From Phialocephala subalpina (taxonomy: Eukaryota > Ascomycota > Leotiomycetes > Helotiales > Mollisiaceae): a stretch of DNA of 64,000 bases. The position numbers and the translations under genes are program-made. The stretch lies in NCBI GenBank assembly GCA_900073065.1, contig FJOG01000014.1, positions 1,476,803 to 1,540,802 on the forward strand, written 5' to 3'. The notes under the pieces were generated by a model that was given only the letters and a program-made list of their open reading frames with translations, searched no databases and had not been told where the DNA came from. Shown here piece after piece: positions 13,538 through 25,571 of the stretch; position 1 is the first letter of the stretch, and the number at the start of each line of letters is the position of its first letter.

Positions 13538-14661
13538 TATGACAAAAGTTCCCGTCGATGTTCGAGAAATGGAGGAACAACTGGACTTGGGATACTTGAC
13601 TGTCCGCACACAATGGAATGACAGAGGAAATGGAAACGGTGGGTACAGTGGGCCTATGAAGGGCTTCCTCGAGAGCTCTCGGAGTAGAAAAATAAAGTCT
13701 CGCATTACCTATGATGACGAGGACAAGCTCACCCTTGCGAAAAACAGCCCAGCTCACTCGAGGAACAAATCGCAATACCCCACCTTGTGGTGGGGTTTTC
13801 GTCCGGTGCCTTGCGATAGATTGTGGTGAGCATGGAGGGTCCTAGCTAACCTGCTTTGTTAATCATCGGATATCTGCTGGTTTGCCTGCCATTCCTGACG
13901 TTAATCAGATCGCTTGACGCCACGCCCAGATACAGGTCTGGCTCGTCAGTGGCCATGAGCAATCGAATCTGACAAGTGTTTCCAGTTGACGTCTTCTAGT
14001 CGTGCGACGGCGGGCGGCTTAAAGGCAAGTGCTCACTCCGCCCTCGACCTTCCGCTTGGAGTTTGGGTCGCGAGCACTGCGTGGCGGGAATTCCGAATAA
14101 CGGTATTGTGAGCTGGCAGTGAGGCGAAAATGCAGATGATCGTGGGTCCCAGTAATTTCCAGCCATGAAGAATCGAAAGCTTATGTCGTTATTGCGAAGA
14201 AGTGGTCATAAAATCATCAAATCAGCCAAACCTTAGATACGGAGGTTGGGAAGTTGCCCGGAAGCAAAATTGGAGCTGGTAAGCTTTGTGGGGATGGCGC
14301 GAAAGGGGGAGGCTGAAGTCGGTGGCTGAAAACATCGTCACGATCCAGCGACGGTTCCGAGATGCTGGGCATGTCCGAACCTCGAACCTATCATTTTGCG
14401 ATACGGCCCGGTTCTTTGTGCTTTCTTCGTATTTGAAGCAAGTGCTCATCAAGGAGAAGGCGACATGATGTTGGTAAGATGTCTCTGCCGTGCGCCACAG
14501 CCGGGCGATCAACGGCTTCAATGTCCGATCCTAGCTGGGAGATGCCGAGTTCTGGCATAACAATGTCTCGCTGTCCTGAATGAAATGTTTAAAGATCGCA
14601 TAGTCTGTTCTGTCTCCATGTTCAAACCAAAGGATGATACTCGAGTACAGCATGCTTTCAT
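13538..14661. other. intergenic, nothing recognised
   Basis: About 1.1 kb between the carboxypeptidase start and the stop of the UstYa-like gene. I looked specifically for a RiPP precursor (signal peptide plus repeats flanked by KR/RR) on both strands and saw none. Frames at about 14222-14521 are unconvincing. Confidence 0.5.
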
Positions 14662-15669
14662 TTACGCAATCCCAGTCTTGTCACCCGACCTGTTCTCGAT
14701 TGCAAATGCTTTGACAGCATCCCAGCTCCTGCAAATATGCGTCGAATTTGCTCCTGAAAATCCCAATCGTCTATTAGTACCATCTGGCTCTCGAACAATC
14801 TCAGCAAAGTCCAATGTTGTGTCTCCTGCACAGAGAATCGACTGCCTTACTGGGTTTGACATCAGTACCCAACTTCATATTCATCAGGTGGACATTTACT
14901 GTAATCTATGCAATGGTATTCATGTCCATCGCCAGCAAATCTGGACTTGTCTTTCTTTTCATACTTCTTTATGACATCTCTCAACACGCCCTGGGAGTGT
15001 CAGCATTTCTGCTTTGGAAACAGGCAACATCGAACCTTACCAGACAGTGAAGTTGATGTGTAACGGACAACGAGTATATCTCGCCTTCCTCTGGGTCATC
15101 CTCGATGCTCTTACTTTGAGGCATATCGAATCTTCGAGGATACGGCACTCGCAAGAACCCAGAGCCCACTGGAAATTGTTAGTACAGTCTCGTATCATTC
15201 GCACTAGGGAGCTTACAAGGCATCAATTCGCTCCATAATTTGTCTCCTTCAATCCCGGTGTCCTCGTACGGTGTTGGAAAGTCAAACATGACCTCTTCGA
15301 GTGGAACTATTTGCTCACGTCAATCTCACACCCTGATGAATCAAAGGCCTTAGTGGTCCTACTTTCAGGTATAAAAGCCTGCGGATTCAGTGCTCCATTC
15401 TCCCCTAACTGAGGCCAAGACATCAACCTCCCAATATCCCCCCAATTATGCCCAACTCCAAACCCAAGAACAAAACACACCACCGCAAAAACACCCAGAA
15501 GGAAGACAGTCTTCACAGTCTCCCCAGAAAACGACCTCTTCCGTGCATATACCCCGCCAGCGACCTGGCCTCCTTCATCGGGTGGCACGGCACTGTATTG
15601 CTCGTTCGGCATCTTCACCAGCATCTTCACGTCGTTGTTCGCAACTTGGAGATGAGAAGGCACGATCAT
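14662..15669 (-). CDS. UstYa-like protein (DUF3328) with both HxxHC motifs
   Basis: Five exons (15363-15669, 15217-15306, 15041-15168, 14900-14990, 14662-14849; introns 56, 48, 50 and 50 nt) encode 267 residues. Other Mets at 15624 and 15612 could be the start. One transmembrane helix lies at about residues 52-72. The first family motif HQLHC is at 170-174 (within YSLSVTHQLHCL), the second HEYHC at 198-202 (within DGHEYHCIDY). The C-terminus carries DTTLDFAE, STHICRSWDAV and ends SGDKTGIA. Known relatives UstYa/UstYb, CctO and AsaB-type oxidases act in ustiloxin, cyclochlorotine and phomopsin-type pathways as copper-dependent or oxidative cyclising enzymes. Many fungal copies are orphans. No precursor peptide or partner was seen here, so the substrate is unknown. 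Confidence 0.9.
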
Positions 15670-16412
15670 GATCAGACGACATCATTTTGACGCTGAGGTT
15701 AGCTCCGCTTCCCGGCCCGTGTGTGTTCAATACAGATTAATTTTGCAAGGTGTCGAATTGCCTCAATTTATCCTAAACGTGTGAAGTGGGGCATGGGTCT
15801 GGAGGCGCACGTGATTGACCCCCCTTTCAAGCCACAGCCGATCGTCAAGGCTGGAATTTGGGAGAGATCCATACGCTTTTATTTACAGTATTCTCGACTC
15901 GGCTTCCTGACGATGTTTTGTCCCAAAATGTTCCACCAGGGCGAGGACATTCACCACCGTCCCTCACTAACTTGAAAGGCATCTATCGCAGCCCAACCAT
16001 CTTTGACTTGAGAGCTTGGGAACTTAATGAGGTAGTCTCAGGTTGAATATTAGAGCGGCACAGGAAGCATCAATACACGTCTGCTCAGAACATCAAATAC
16101 ACATTGATCAAGGTTGAGCCAGCATGCCGTAGGAAGTACAACATTGGCTTTCGTGACTATAATCAAACCAAAATTGACTTTACTTACTGTAGCACTTGCT
16201 CCAGCAAATGGAGCTTCTTTTCATCATGGATGATTTCTTCGTCTACTGAATTCATGTCCAGCTTAGACTCTTTCGCTGGTGATTATCCGCATACGCTTAG
16301 TGGAACCAAAGAAAGACGAAGAAACAAATTCTCAACGCCAAGCTTGCAAATACACGCAAGTACGAAAATCCGAATTAACACAAATTAATCAGTGCGGCAG
16401 CGTGAACGTATC
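15670..16412. other. intergenic, nothing recognised
   Basis: Lies between the UstYa-like start and the mrf1 stop, both genes on the minus strand. Short frames only; it probably holds the UstYa-like promoter and the mrf1 3' untranslated region. Confidence 0.5.
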
Positions 16413-17737
16413 CTATGATTTTGAATTGCCTGCTGCTGCTTCGTCGTCTGCTAGCATCGCCTCAATCTCCCGGTCTCCAAGCCAGGACTTCACACTATCG
16501 ATAATCTTGTCCAGATCATGTCCACCTTCCATCACATCATCTAGATTATGAACACTCATACCACTTCGATGATCCGTGACTCTCTGTTGGCCCCAATTAT
16601 AGGTCCTGACTTTGTCTCCTCGACCCATCTTCGCAATTCCAATGACACCTCTCCTAAGCTTGACTACTTCCTCTTCTCTTGCTTCCCTCTTCGCCTGAGC
16701 GAGCTTAGATCTCAACAATTGCCAGGCCCGTTCTCGATTTTGATGCTGTGATCTCGAATCCTGCATACTGACAACAGTGTTCGTAGGGATATGAGTAAGC
16801 CGGATGGCCGAATCAGTCGTATTGACATGCTGACCACCCGCTCCCCGCGCCCTCATCACATCCGTCCTGACATCCCCGGGATTGACATAATAATCGCTTT
16901 CAGGATCATTAAAATCTGCTTCTCCCATTTCCTGGCCCTCACTACCGGACTTTGGCAAGCTTGGAAGAACCAGCACGCCAACAGCACTGGTATGTGTCCG
17001 ACCCTTGCTCTCGGTAGCAGGTACTCGCTGAACTCGATGGACTCCAGCTTCGCTCCGTAGCTCTCCATATGAACCAGGAGTTTCAATCTCGAGAATGGCT
17101 TCTGCAAGAGGTAGATTGCCGTCCGAATCGCCATCTGCAGTTTCGTATTTTAGCAGAGACGATCGCATGCCTTTCCTCGAGCAGTATGCTTGATACATCT
17201 TCAAGAGGTCGGCTGCAAAAAGCGCCGCCTCACCACCACCCACGCCGGGTCGGATTTCCACCAGACATGGCAGGTCTTGAAAAGGATGCTTGGGTGTAAG
17301 AGAAGTGGCCAATCTCTGCGACAAAGTCTCGAGCTGGGTAACAGTCGACGATATGTCTTCTGCAGCGAGCTCACGCAGCTCCGAGTCGGTTGTGGGGTCT
17401 TTGAGCAGCGAATTGAGCTCTTTCAGCGAGTCTTGAGCGGTTTCCCATTCTTTCAATGCCTCCGAAACACTTTTCAGTTCACCAATTCGTCTTGAGATTT
17501 TCGCGTCGAAGCTTTCGGCAGTTTCCTTGCTCAATCGATCGTGTTCCGAGGCAAGATTTCGAGCTCTGGAGAGCAACGCCGGTGAAAAGGAGCCATGGCT
17601 AGCTGGGTGGTGTGAGCACCGATATACATCTCGCAGATTTCTCACTTACTGGTACTGGCAGACCGTAGCAGTCGCCGCCTAGCAGGCCTTAACGATGCAT
17701 TGATACATCGTCGACAAATGTATGGAGCCCCAAACAT
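16413..17737 (-). CDS. mrf1: mitochondrial peptide chain release factor 1
   Basis: Two exons (17650-17737 and 16413-17602, intron 47 nt) encode 425 residues. The first exon gives a basic, acid-free leader (MFGAPYICRRCINASLRPAR...) typical of mitochondrial import. A helical domain of about 120 residues follows, then VEIRPGVGGGEAALFA, and the peptidyl-transferase motif GAGGQHVN with GGQ near residue 285. The stop-codon-reading domain lies between them (SEAGVHRVQRVPATE). It releases finished proteins at UAA/UAG on mitochondrial ribosomes. The size and presence of both domains distinguish it from the short ICT1/C12orf65 release-factor paralogues. It is divergent from the GGT-like gene. Confidence 0.96.
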
Positions 17738-18126
17738 AATCGTTCAGTGTTCTGAAGCTCTTCTCCAAACTCAATGAAACTTTTGAATGGCCCAAAAAGG
17801 CGCCAACCCCTATTTGGCGGGTACGCCAGGGGGGTAAACCTTAAATGACGTTTTCGTTTCGCCGTCGGGCGCCTGCTTCCTCGACCCCTGTATCCCACCC
17901 CAGCAGTTGCCGAACTCGGTCCCTCTCTTGAACCATTGCATCTACATCTTCTCCAGGATTTATTCTTCTTTCCTGCAAGTCTTACTCATATTCTAAGAGT
18001 CATTTCGAATACATAAAGCTCCTTAGATTTATTTTCTAAATTTTGGTAAGATCCCATACCAAGACTTTTACGATGTCCTACTTACAAATATATAGTCGTC
18101 AACTTCATACACATACACTTAAAGCT
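17738..18126. promoter_or_regulatory. divergent promoter region, mrf1 / GGT-like
   Basis: 389 bases separate the two start codons. A donor-like GTAAGA near 18046, a branch-like sequence and an AG near 18123 suggest a possible 5'-leader intron in the GGT-like gene. Such an intron would remove the upstream in-frame ATG at 18073. Inferred only. Confidence 0.4.
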
Positions 18127-20104
18127 ATGCCTTTGAACAAGATTTCTGTGTACCCGGCAACAGAGCCAAGTTTCGTGACTTTTCCAAGCAGAAGAAGTGT
18201 TGTACATAGCACGCAAGGAATTGTTGCTTGTACGCAACCTTTAGCAGCAAGATGTGGACTTAAAGTTCTCGATGCTGGTGGCAATGCTGCTGTAAGTACT
18301 TACCCCACTTTCATAAACAAATACTGATAACAAACAGGATGCAGCAGTAGCAGTTGGTATGACTTTTCTATGTTATCTTTGAGCAAGCACTAATTATTGT
18401 GCAGCTGCCGGGCTCAATTTAACAGAACCAACCTCCACTGGAATTGGCGGTGATATGTTCTGTCTGTTCTATGATGCAAAGACGAAGAAGATCTCCGCCT
18501 TGAACGGCTCTGGTCGTGCTGGTGAGAAGTGCACTCTGGAAGCTACGAGAAAGAGTCTTGGCATGAAAGATGGTGACCATGACCAAATGCCACTTAACAG
18601 TGTGCATGCTGTCACTGTTCCTGGTGCTGCTGCAGGTTGGGTCGACACCGTTGAACGATTCGGAAGCGGAAAGTTGTCCTTGGAACAGATCCTGACTCCA
18701 GCAATTGAACTTGCTGAAAGAGGATATCCTGTTTCAGAGATTTCCTCCAGAGGGGTATGCCCATAACTTCTTGTGAACATGGGTCAAGAAGACTAACGAA
18801 TTACTTAGTGGAGGAAAGGAGAGCAGCAACTGAAAGATGCATCTCCAAACTATGCTGAGATGCTCAAAAAAGATGCCAATGGTTACCATGGGCCTCAAGC
18901 AGGAGAGATCTTCAAGAATCAGAACCTTGCAACTACTTTTCGAGCACTTGCCAAGGATGGTAAGAAGGGCTTCTACACGGGCAGAATAGCCGAAGCAATC
19001 ATTAAGGTCACCAAAGACAGAGGTGGCTTCCTCGAACTCGACGACTTAAAGAAGCATATGGACCTGGGAAGCGAACCAGTTGATCCAATTTCATACGTTT
19101 TCAAGGGTCAAGGTTACGTCAGGACCAAGAACCACTTTGTCGATGGCTCCACAGGTCAGGGCGAAAACGAAGATAACCACGGCGTCGAGCTATGGGAGCA
19201 CCCACCAAACGGTCAAGGTATCGTAGCTCTGATGGCACTCGGTATATTCGAAGCCCTCGAAGAAACCGGCAAGATCCCAACCTTCACCGAAGAGCAGCAC
19301 AACTCAGCCGAGTACCTCCACGCCGTCATTGAGTCTCTCCGAATTGCATTCGCAGACGCAAGTTGGTGGGTCGCTGATCCAGGCCATTTCAAGGTTCCAG
19401 CAGCAAAGCTCGTTTCCAAATCTTATTTGGCTGAGCGAGCAAAGCTCTTCGATCCAACAAAAGCATCAGACAAGATCTACGACCACGGAAGCCCAGCACA
19501 CAACCACAGTGACACAGTCTACTTCTCGGTCACAGACAAAGAAGGCAACGGGATCTCCTTCATCAATTCCAATTTTCACGGTTTCGGCTCTGCAATTATC
19601 CCCAAAGGCTGTGGATTTACACTACAAAACCGTGGTGGAAACTTCAGTCTTGAACCAAGTCACCCAAACGTTATTGCTCCGGGGAAAAGACCATACCATA
19701 CCATCATTCCAGCCATGATTACCAACAAGCACGATGGAAGCCTACACTCGGTATACGGTGTGATGGGAGGGTTCATGCAGCCACAAGGTCACGTACAGGT
19801 TCTGTTGAATATGCTGGCTTTCAAGCATAATCCCCAAGCTGCGTTGGATGCCCCGAGATTCTGTATCGGTGCCGAGGGTATGCCTGGGGATGGGAATGGA
19901 AGAAAGGTGTTCCTGGAAGAAGGGATCACTGAGGAAGTCACTGCGAAGCTTAAGTCGATGGGTCATGAAGCAGAAATTGTCCATGGCTATGCGAGAAGTG
20001 TATTTGGAAGAGGCCAGTTGATTAGAAGCCACGTTGAAGATGGAATGATTGTATTCTCTGCTGGTAGTGATCCTCGCGGAGATGGAGCTGCTTTCCCAGG
20101 TTAG
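18127..20104 (+). CDS. gamma-glutamyltranspeptidase-like Ntn hydrolase
   Basis: Four exons (18127-18291, 18338-18356, 18405-18754, 18809-20104) encode 609 residues. Exon 2 is a 19-nt micro-exon, needed to keep the NAADAAVAVAAGLN segment. The family start SRRSVVHSTQGIVACTQPLA, the TGIGGDMFCL motif and the processing site HSDTVYFSVTD, with its predicted nucleophile Thr near residue 413, are all present. The enzyme should cut itself into two subunits and cleave gamma-glutamyl bonds such as in glutathione. No signal peptide is evident, and the sequence resembles the bacterial YwrD-like branch more than the secreted or vacuolar Ecm38 type. An ATG at 18073 is an alternative start. Confidence 0.9.
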
Positions 20105-20624
20105 ATAGACTTCACATATTCACAGCACATGCACAATGAAAGCAAATTACTCATAGAATGAATCTATTACTCTGTCTCTCCTCTCCTTCAATGCAACTAT
20201 GGTACATGAAGTAGCCTGCCTGTGACAAAGCTAGAGAAAATGTAGAGATTCCCATTCCCATACTTCTTCCCACCCTTTCTCATCCGCGTGTGAAAAGGGA
20301 CCAGATATAACTCCATCGCTGATATGCTTTCCTTCGGTGGTACAACAAGCAGAGATCCACGCATCCCAGAAAGATGTGTCTGCTAAATGAAACGAGCCAA
20401 TGCTGAGTGATCCACGCGCCGAGAATGAAGGACTAGGAGTACAGACTAAAAAAGGAAAATATGAAGTGCGAGAGCAAGAGCCTTGAATTTTTGGGTATTG
20501 TTCTTCTCTCAGAACGCCGATTGATGCTGAATTCGTACAAACAAATGAGAGATAATTTGACACGGCAAAGCCCATGCTGTGTGATTGGGGATGGTCGTGA
20601 GGTTCGTGATGAAATTGTCGATCT
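20105..20624. other. convergent intergenic, two 3' untranslated regions
   Basis: 520 bases between the stops of the GGT-like gene (+) and the PNUTS-like gene (-). No gene or structured element was recognised. Confidence 0.5.
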
Positions 20625-23600
20625 TTAGTCGTCATGGAGGAAGGTGCAAGCAGCGCCCTTTGCGCATTTGCCTTGTCGATAGAATGTGCAAGGCCTCTTC
20701 TTGCCTTTGTATTCGCCGTGCTCGTCGAGAAAGGAGGTCTCATTACTCTGCTTCGAGTTGTGACCGCCGCGCTGCTTCTTTTCACGAGAGTGAGATCGGT
20801 TGGACTTTGTGTTGTCGTTCCAATTGCCATCTCTACCATCTCTACCATCCCTGCTATCCCATCGGGGTTGCTGGCTCTGGCCTGCGTATCCATCTTGGAT
20901 GGCTGAATTACCCCAACCAGTAAAATCGTATTGTTGAGTCGGCGCGCCCCGGGTGTCACTATTCTGATAACCGTTCAGAAAGTTCTGCACTTGTTGATTG
21001 AGGTCGGGAATATGTGGGATCGGGCCGCTGGGCTGTGGGATCGGAATTTGGTAGGTCATCTGAGGTGGTTGTGGGGCGAACTGTTGAGGTAATATCGTAG
21101 GTTGCTGAAGGTGAGCCGCTTGTATCTGAGCCACTATTCTCCGAGAAGCTTCTGCCTGCTCCCTGGCCTCCTTGGCCGCCTTATCTCTGTTGAAGCCAGC
21201 CCACCACTCATCCTTCTGGGCTTGGTTCATCCACTCTGGAGGTTCTTGTGGAGGGAATGGTTTGCCTTTCAGAGATTCGACAATGCGAAGGATATTCGCC
21301 ATCGCCGAAGGGTCCACGGTGTCAAGCGGGTTGTGTGGTCGTTGTTGAGTTGGGGTTTGTTGAAGGATGGAGGATACTTCGGTTGAAGGTCGTGCGAAAG
21401 ATTGTGGAATTCCGTGTTGGAGATTATGTTGCGTGTTCCACTGTTGCTGGGACTGTCGCTGCTGGAACATCTGTCGAGCGGCAACAGGACCATATATCTT
21501 GATCTCATCAAGACGCTGGACAAGCCAGGGTTCGGTGGGACCTTTGAGGAGAGGATCTGGTCGGAAATCGTCTGCGCCGTCCATCTGGGATGGGTCTGCC
21601 TGCAATAACTCCTTTGGTGTAGGCGGAATGTCACTAGCAACTGTGTAGATGACCATGAGCTCAACACCTTCTCGGTGGCTTTGTGTAGTCTGTTCTGGTG
21701 TGGTAAACGTTTGAGAGCCGCCTCTTGTGATATAAGTCTCCCCACGCGGAGATTTCTCGAGGTTGCGAAAATCGAGTTCGATAAGCTCCGGATACGGAAT
21801 CTCGGGCTCGCTTGGCTGGTACTCATCATCTTCGTCCATCGCCTCCGATAGTCGCTTCTTATGCATCATACCCTCTAAACGATGCTCGTGGGCATCCCTG
21901 ACCATTTCGTCCTCGCGTCCCTCATCTTCCGCTTGCTCGTGCTTGAATAATCTGATCTGTTCCAGTTCGAGCCCTTCCTTAAACTTGACTCTAAGATGTC
22001 TTCTGCTTTCCTTTCTCTCGCGACGAGCCTTTTCTTCCGGGGTCTCAGGTGGTCTTGGAGGTGCTTCAGCAGCCTTTGGTGGCTCGGGAGCCTTTGCTAT
22101 GCTGGCGAGGAGTGCGCTGAGCTTTGACTCTGTCGGTGGCGGCGACTCGCGCTTCTTAGGGGCAGGCTTTGGTACTGGCTTTGACGAAATGCCCAGTAAA
22201 TTACCGACTTTCCTGGGAGGACCGGGCTTGGAGGTCGTGCCATTAGCATCAGTTGCTATCTTTTTGGTGGGCTTTCCATTCGGTCCATCGCCTTCGTGCG
22301 GTCTCTTTGCCGGATTGACGGGTTGAGAGGTAGACGTTTCACCAACTCGAGCTCTGGCTTCTTTGATCTTCTTCTCCTTTTCTGCTTGCTCGGCATCCTT
22401 CTTGGCCTTCGCAGCCTTTTCTTTCGCATTTGTGGTATTCGCAAGGATAAGGGCAATATTCTTCTTAGTCTCGTCGTCACCTTTCTTGCTCCAACGCGCT
22501 TGTACTTTGGCAAAATTGCACTTCTGCAGAAGCTCATCAGACATCGTTTGAAATCGAGCTAGCAGCCCAAGAATGGCCTTTGGAAGCTGCCCCAAATAAT
22601 CACGTTCTTTGGTGCAATCAATCAAGGTCATCACCAAATCGTTGACCATTTTGTGATGACCTCCTAGATGTTCTACTATGTAGGGAAAGCCATGCTCGTT
22701 CGCTGCATCGACTGACATACGGAGGGAGTCAAGCAAGATTATACGTCGAGCTCTCAACCTCTCAAGCTCCGGCGAAACTGCTTTGTCGATCTTTGTTGTG
22801 ATGGTCTTAATCTCAACCCGTTGAGCAGTGATGAAATCTCCATACTGTTTCATTGCTTCTTTCATCGCTTCGATGCTTGGACTTGAGTATGGATCCTTCC
22901 AGATAATGCCAATCGCATCATATTGCGTAGCCTCCGGAGTGGTTGTGGGACGCGTCTCTCCACGGACCTAGAAAAGAAAGTGTCAGTCTCATGATAATAT
23001 GGACATGCAAAGTAGATCAAAGCGTTGCATCCACGCATCAAAGCAGGACTAGCAAACAATTCAATCTTTTCGCGGTCACAGGGTGCAAAATCTTACCGTG
23101 CTGATGTCAGTTACAGGCATCTCGTCGTCTTCATATTCAGATTCTTCTTCTGAAGAGCCGCTCTCATCTTCTGATGAGCTTGTTTCCGTAGGAGTAGATG
23201 GCGACTTGACTGAAGCCAATTGATCGCCCTCACGTAGAGTCCCAGCCTTGATTGCTAAAGCCCGTGAGGCTTGACTCGTTCCTTTGTACTTGCTGACTGT
23301 TGATTTTGGCTCCTTTGGAGGCCTACCTTTCTTCGTAGATGATCGTGCGGGTGTTAGGGAACCTAACCGAAAAAGTCAACGCTAAATTTTTAAAGAAGAT
23401 CGAACGCGTGAACTTACGCGACAGATCATAACCCGGAACCAGATCTTTTCCGCTCCGTGATTTTCTTGGGTGGTACTTTGGTAGAGTGTCTGTCCCAGAA
23501 TGTCAGTGGTCTTTTCTCTAACATTGAGCCCTTACTTCACGGTCGGATTATCAACTTACTTTTCAAACCAACAGAAACCGGTACTGGTGTCGCCTCAAAT

Positions 23601-24400
23601 ACAAGAAAGGGAGCGTACTCGAGGCGTGCTTGGGAGGAAGCATCCCTTGACTCGAACAAATCCGGATGGGTTATCCTGAGAGGGTTTGAGGAAGCTGCGA
23701 GCTGGATCTGCTGAGGCCGGGGAACAGCCCGAGTAGTTTGCATTGGATCCAATTCCTGTTTCTTGATGAAGGGCTTGGGCTCTGTCTCTGGGGTAGCGTT
23801 GGGCAGGACCGGATATCGAATACTGTTGGCCTGGTTCAAGTGAACATCATCGTTTTGGTTATTCTGGAAGTACATATTGCTGGACTGGTCCTGGGACACT
23901 TGTTGAAAATTATTGCCCATGCTGCTCGCACTGCGTTGTGGAAAGGCGGAGTTTGATACAGTACGGTTCAAGGCTTGATTTTGGTTCTGGTTGACGCCAT
24001 ACTGAAGAGACTGCGGAGCAATAGTGGCACTCTCACCAGTGTGGTGTGCAAAGGAGAAGGAGCTATCGTGCCCGTGGTATGTCGAGCTCTGTAAGGAAGG
24101 ATCGACATTGTACGAGGTCGGTCCAAAAACATCGGACGGCCTGGCATGTTGGTACTGAGCAGCATAAGGAGAGTTTGAATAGGATACCGCTGGATAGGAT
24201 TGTTGTTGGTTGATGTTATAATGTCCTTGGGCTGTTCCCGGCTGGCTGGATGCAAATCGAGCATAAGGGTCATGACTTGGCTGGGCAAAGGCGTACTGCT
24301 GCTGTTGTTGTGTATTCGCTGGCCAGCCAGCATTATGTATCAGGTCGTCATATGCCAAGTCGTCCGGCAAGAAGTCGAAGCTATTATTTTGTCCCTCCAT
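20625..24400 (-). CDS. PNUTS-like nuclear protein: LW-like domain, RVxF site, C-terminal CCCH finger
   Basis: Four exons (23560-24400, 23418-23489, 23097-23362, 20625-22967) encode 1173 residues. Residues 1-280 are Gln/Asn/Ser/Tyr-rich and probably disordered. A basic PPK-rich and then acidic Ser/Glu stretch follows. A helical domain (about 430-570) resembles the TFIIS N-terminal/LW fold. Lys/Ala/Glu-rich and Pro-rich linkers come next, then RRHLRVKFK near residue 720, which fits a PP1-docking RVxF motif, followed by EPEIPYPELIELDF. RDGRDGRDG repeats and a single CCCH finger (CTFYRQGKCAKGAACTFLH) close the protein. This order matches metazoan PNUTS and fission yeast Ppn1, the PP1 targeting subunit of the cleavage/polyadenylation and termination machinery. 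The orthology is my inference from architecture. Confidence 0.85.
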
Positions 24401-25571
24401 TTTGTCCCGTGAACTTGAGGATGGTTGAAGGTTGGCGGTAGGTGGGTGTGTGTATCACAGAAAGAGGGTGGCAGAAGGAAGGAGCGATGAAGTCTGATTG
24501 GCCGAAGATTTGGCGAGGGTCTGATTGGGCAGCTAAACGAGAAAGTTTGAATCAGCATCAAGCACTCAGGTTCCCTGAAAGATCCGACTCGGGCGCAAAC
24601 ATTGACCAAGGAAAATAGGTGATAGGTGTTCTCCGCAGGCCCTGCCACCACCACGCTCAGCAGCAACAACCACCGCGAACAAGATCGCCCCGCGTCACTC
24701 TGCCCTGAATGTGAGTCTGTAGCAGCAGCAGAAACACAGTACGCAGCAAGGATTTCGAAGAGCCCTCGTATCGTAGTGAATACAGCGGCAGCCAAGAAAG
24801 TACCCGGTACCGCAGCAGTGCGATTTCTGCGACCGATCTGTTGTTGTCTGCGGTATTACGGGCACTCTTTTTAATCGCGTGCCTGTCTGCTTTGCTGTCT
24901 GCACACGATCCCCGTGAAGCTCCAAGATAGAGGTAGAAGCGCGAGCTCGTGTCTAGGCAATTCTGGGACTTGGGGGCACTGAATAGGTGGCGTTGCTTTG
25001 CTGCCTTTCGCCTTCGTCTTGAAGACGAGCAATGAAGTTGTGTTAAGGTGTCACCGTACCCTTTTCTTTCTAAGCAAAACCCTTCCCCAGGAGCCTGCGC
25101 AACCCTTAAAAATCGGTCACTTGGTTCAGTTCATTTGTACGATCATTTGTATCTTTTTAAAGGCATGGCCATGGTGGCCGGAAAGGAGTTGTTGAAGGTG
25201 GCAATTGAAGGGGACGAGGAGATGTCGTTGGAAGGAATGAAAGTCGGGATCCGGATTACAGAGGGTTGGGCAGCCGTTTCGCGTTTGACGCCAGGCACAG
25301 AGCCGTTCAGCCTCAGGCCTGAAGTCGCTAGCCGAATACAGCTTAGTCTGCCAGCCATTGCAGCATCGAAATTCCGAGCTAGGATAGCGGGACGGCTGCG
25401 TACTTGCTGTGAATCTGAAGATATAGAGAAGTGTTCAAATGAACTTGGTAATGTGTCCACACCCTTGAGTCAGGCTTCCTCAATTACCAACCTCTTCTGA
25501 TGTCCCGGTAACCTTACATGATACATTATCACCTGTTTGGCTGATTTGCAGCCTCTCCAAGCTCAACAATC
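24401..25571. promoter_or_regulatory. divergent promoter region, PNUTS-like / sly1
   Basis: About 1.17 kb between start codons. Two CCAAT boxes in the orientation of the PNUTS-like gene (ATTGG at 24497-24501 and 24524-24528) lie about 100-130 bases upstream of its start. Frames around 25.05-25.5 kb exist on both strands and look accidental. Confidence 0.5.

Noticed and set aside
14222..14521. Possible precursor peptide for the UstYa-like gene
   Set aside because: No signal peptide, no repeated core and no regular KR/RR cleavage sites.
25048..25500. Overlapping frames on both strands upstream of sly1
   Set aside because: Neither strand gives a recognisable protein. The region sits in a divergent promoter, and open frames on both strands point to base composition rather than a gene.
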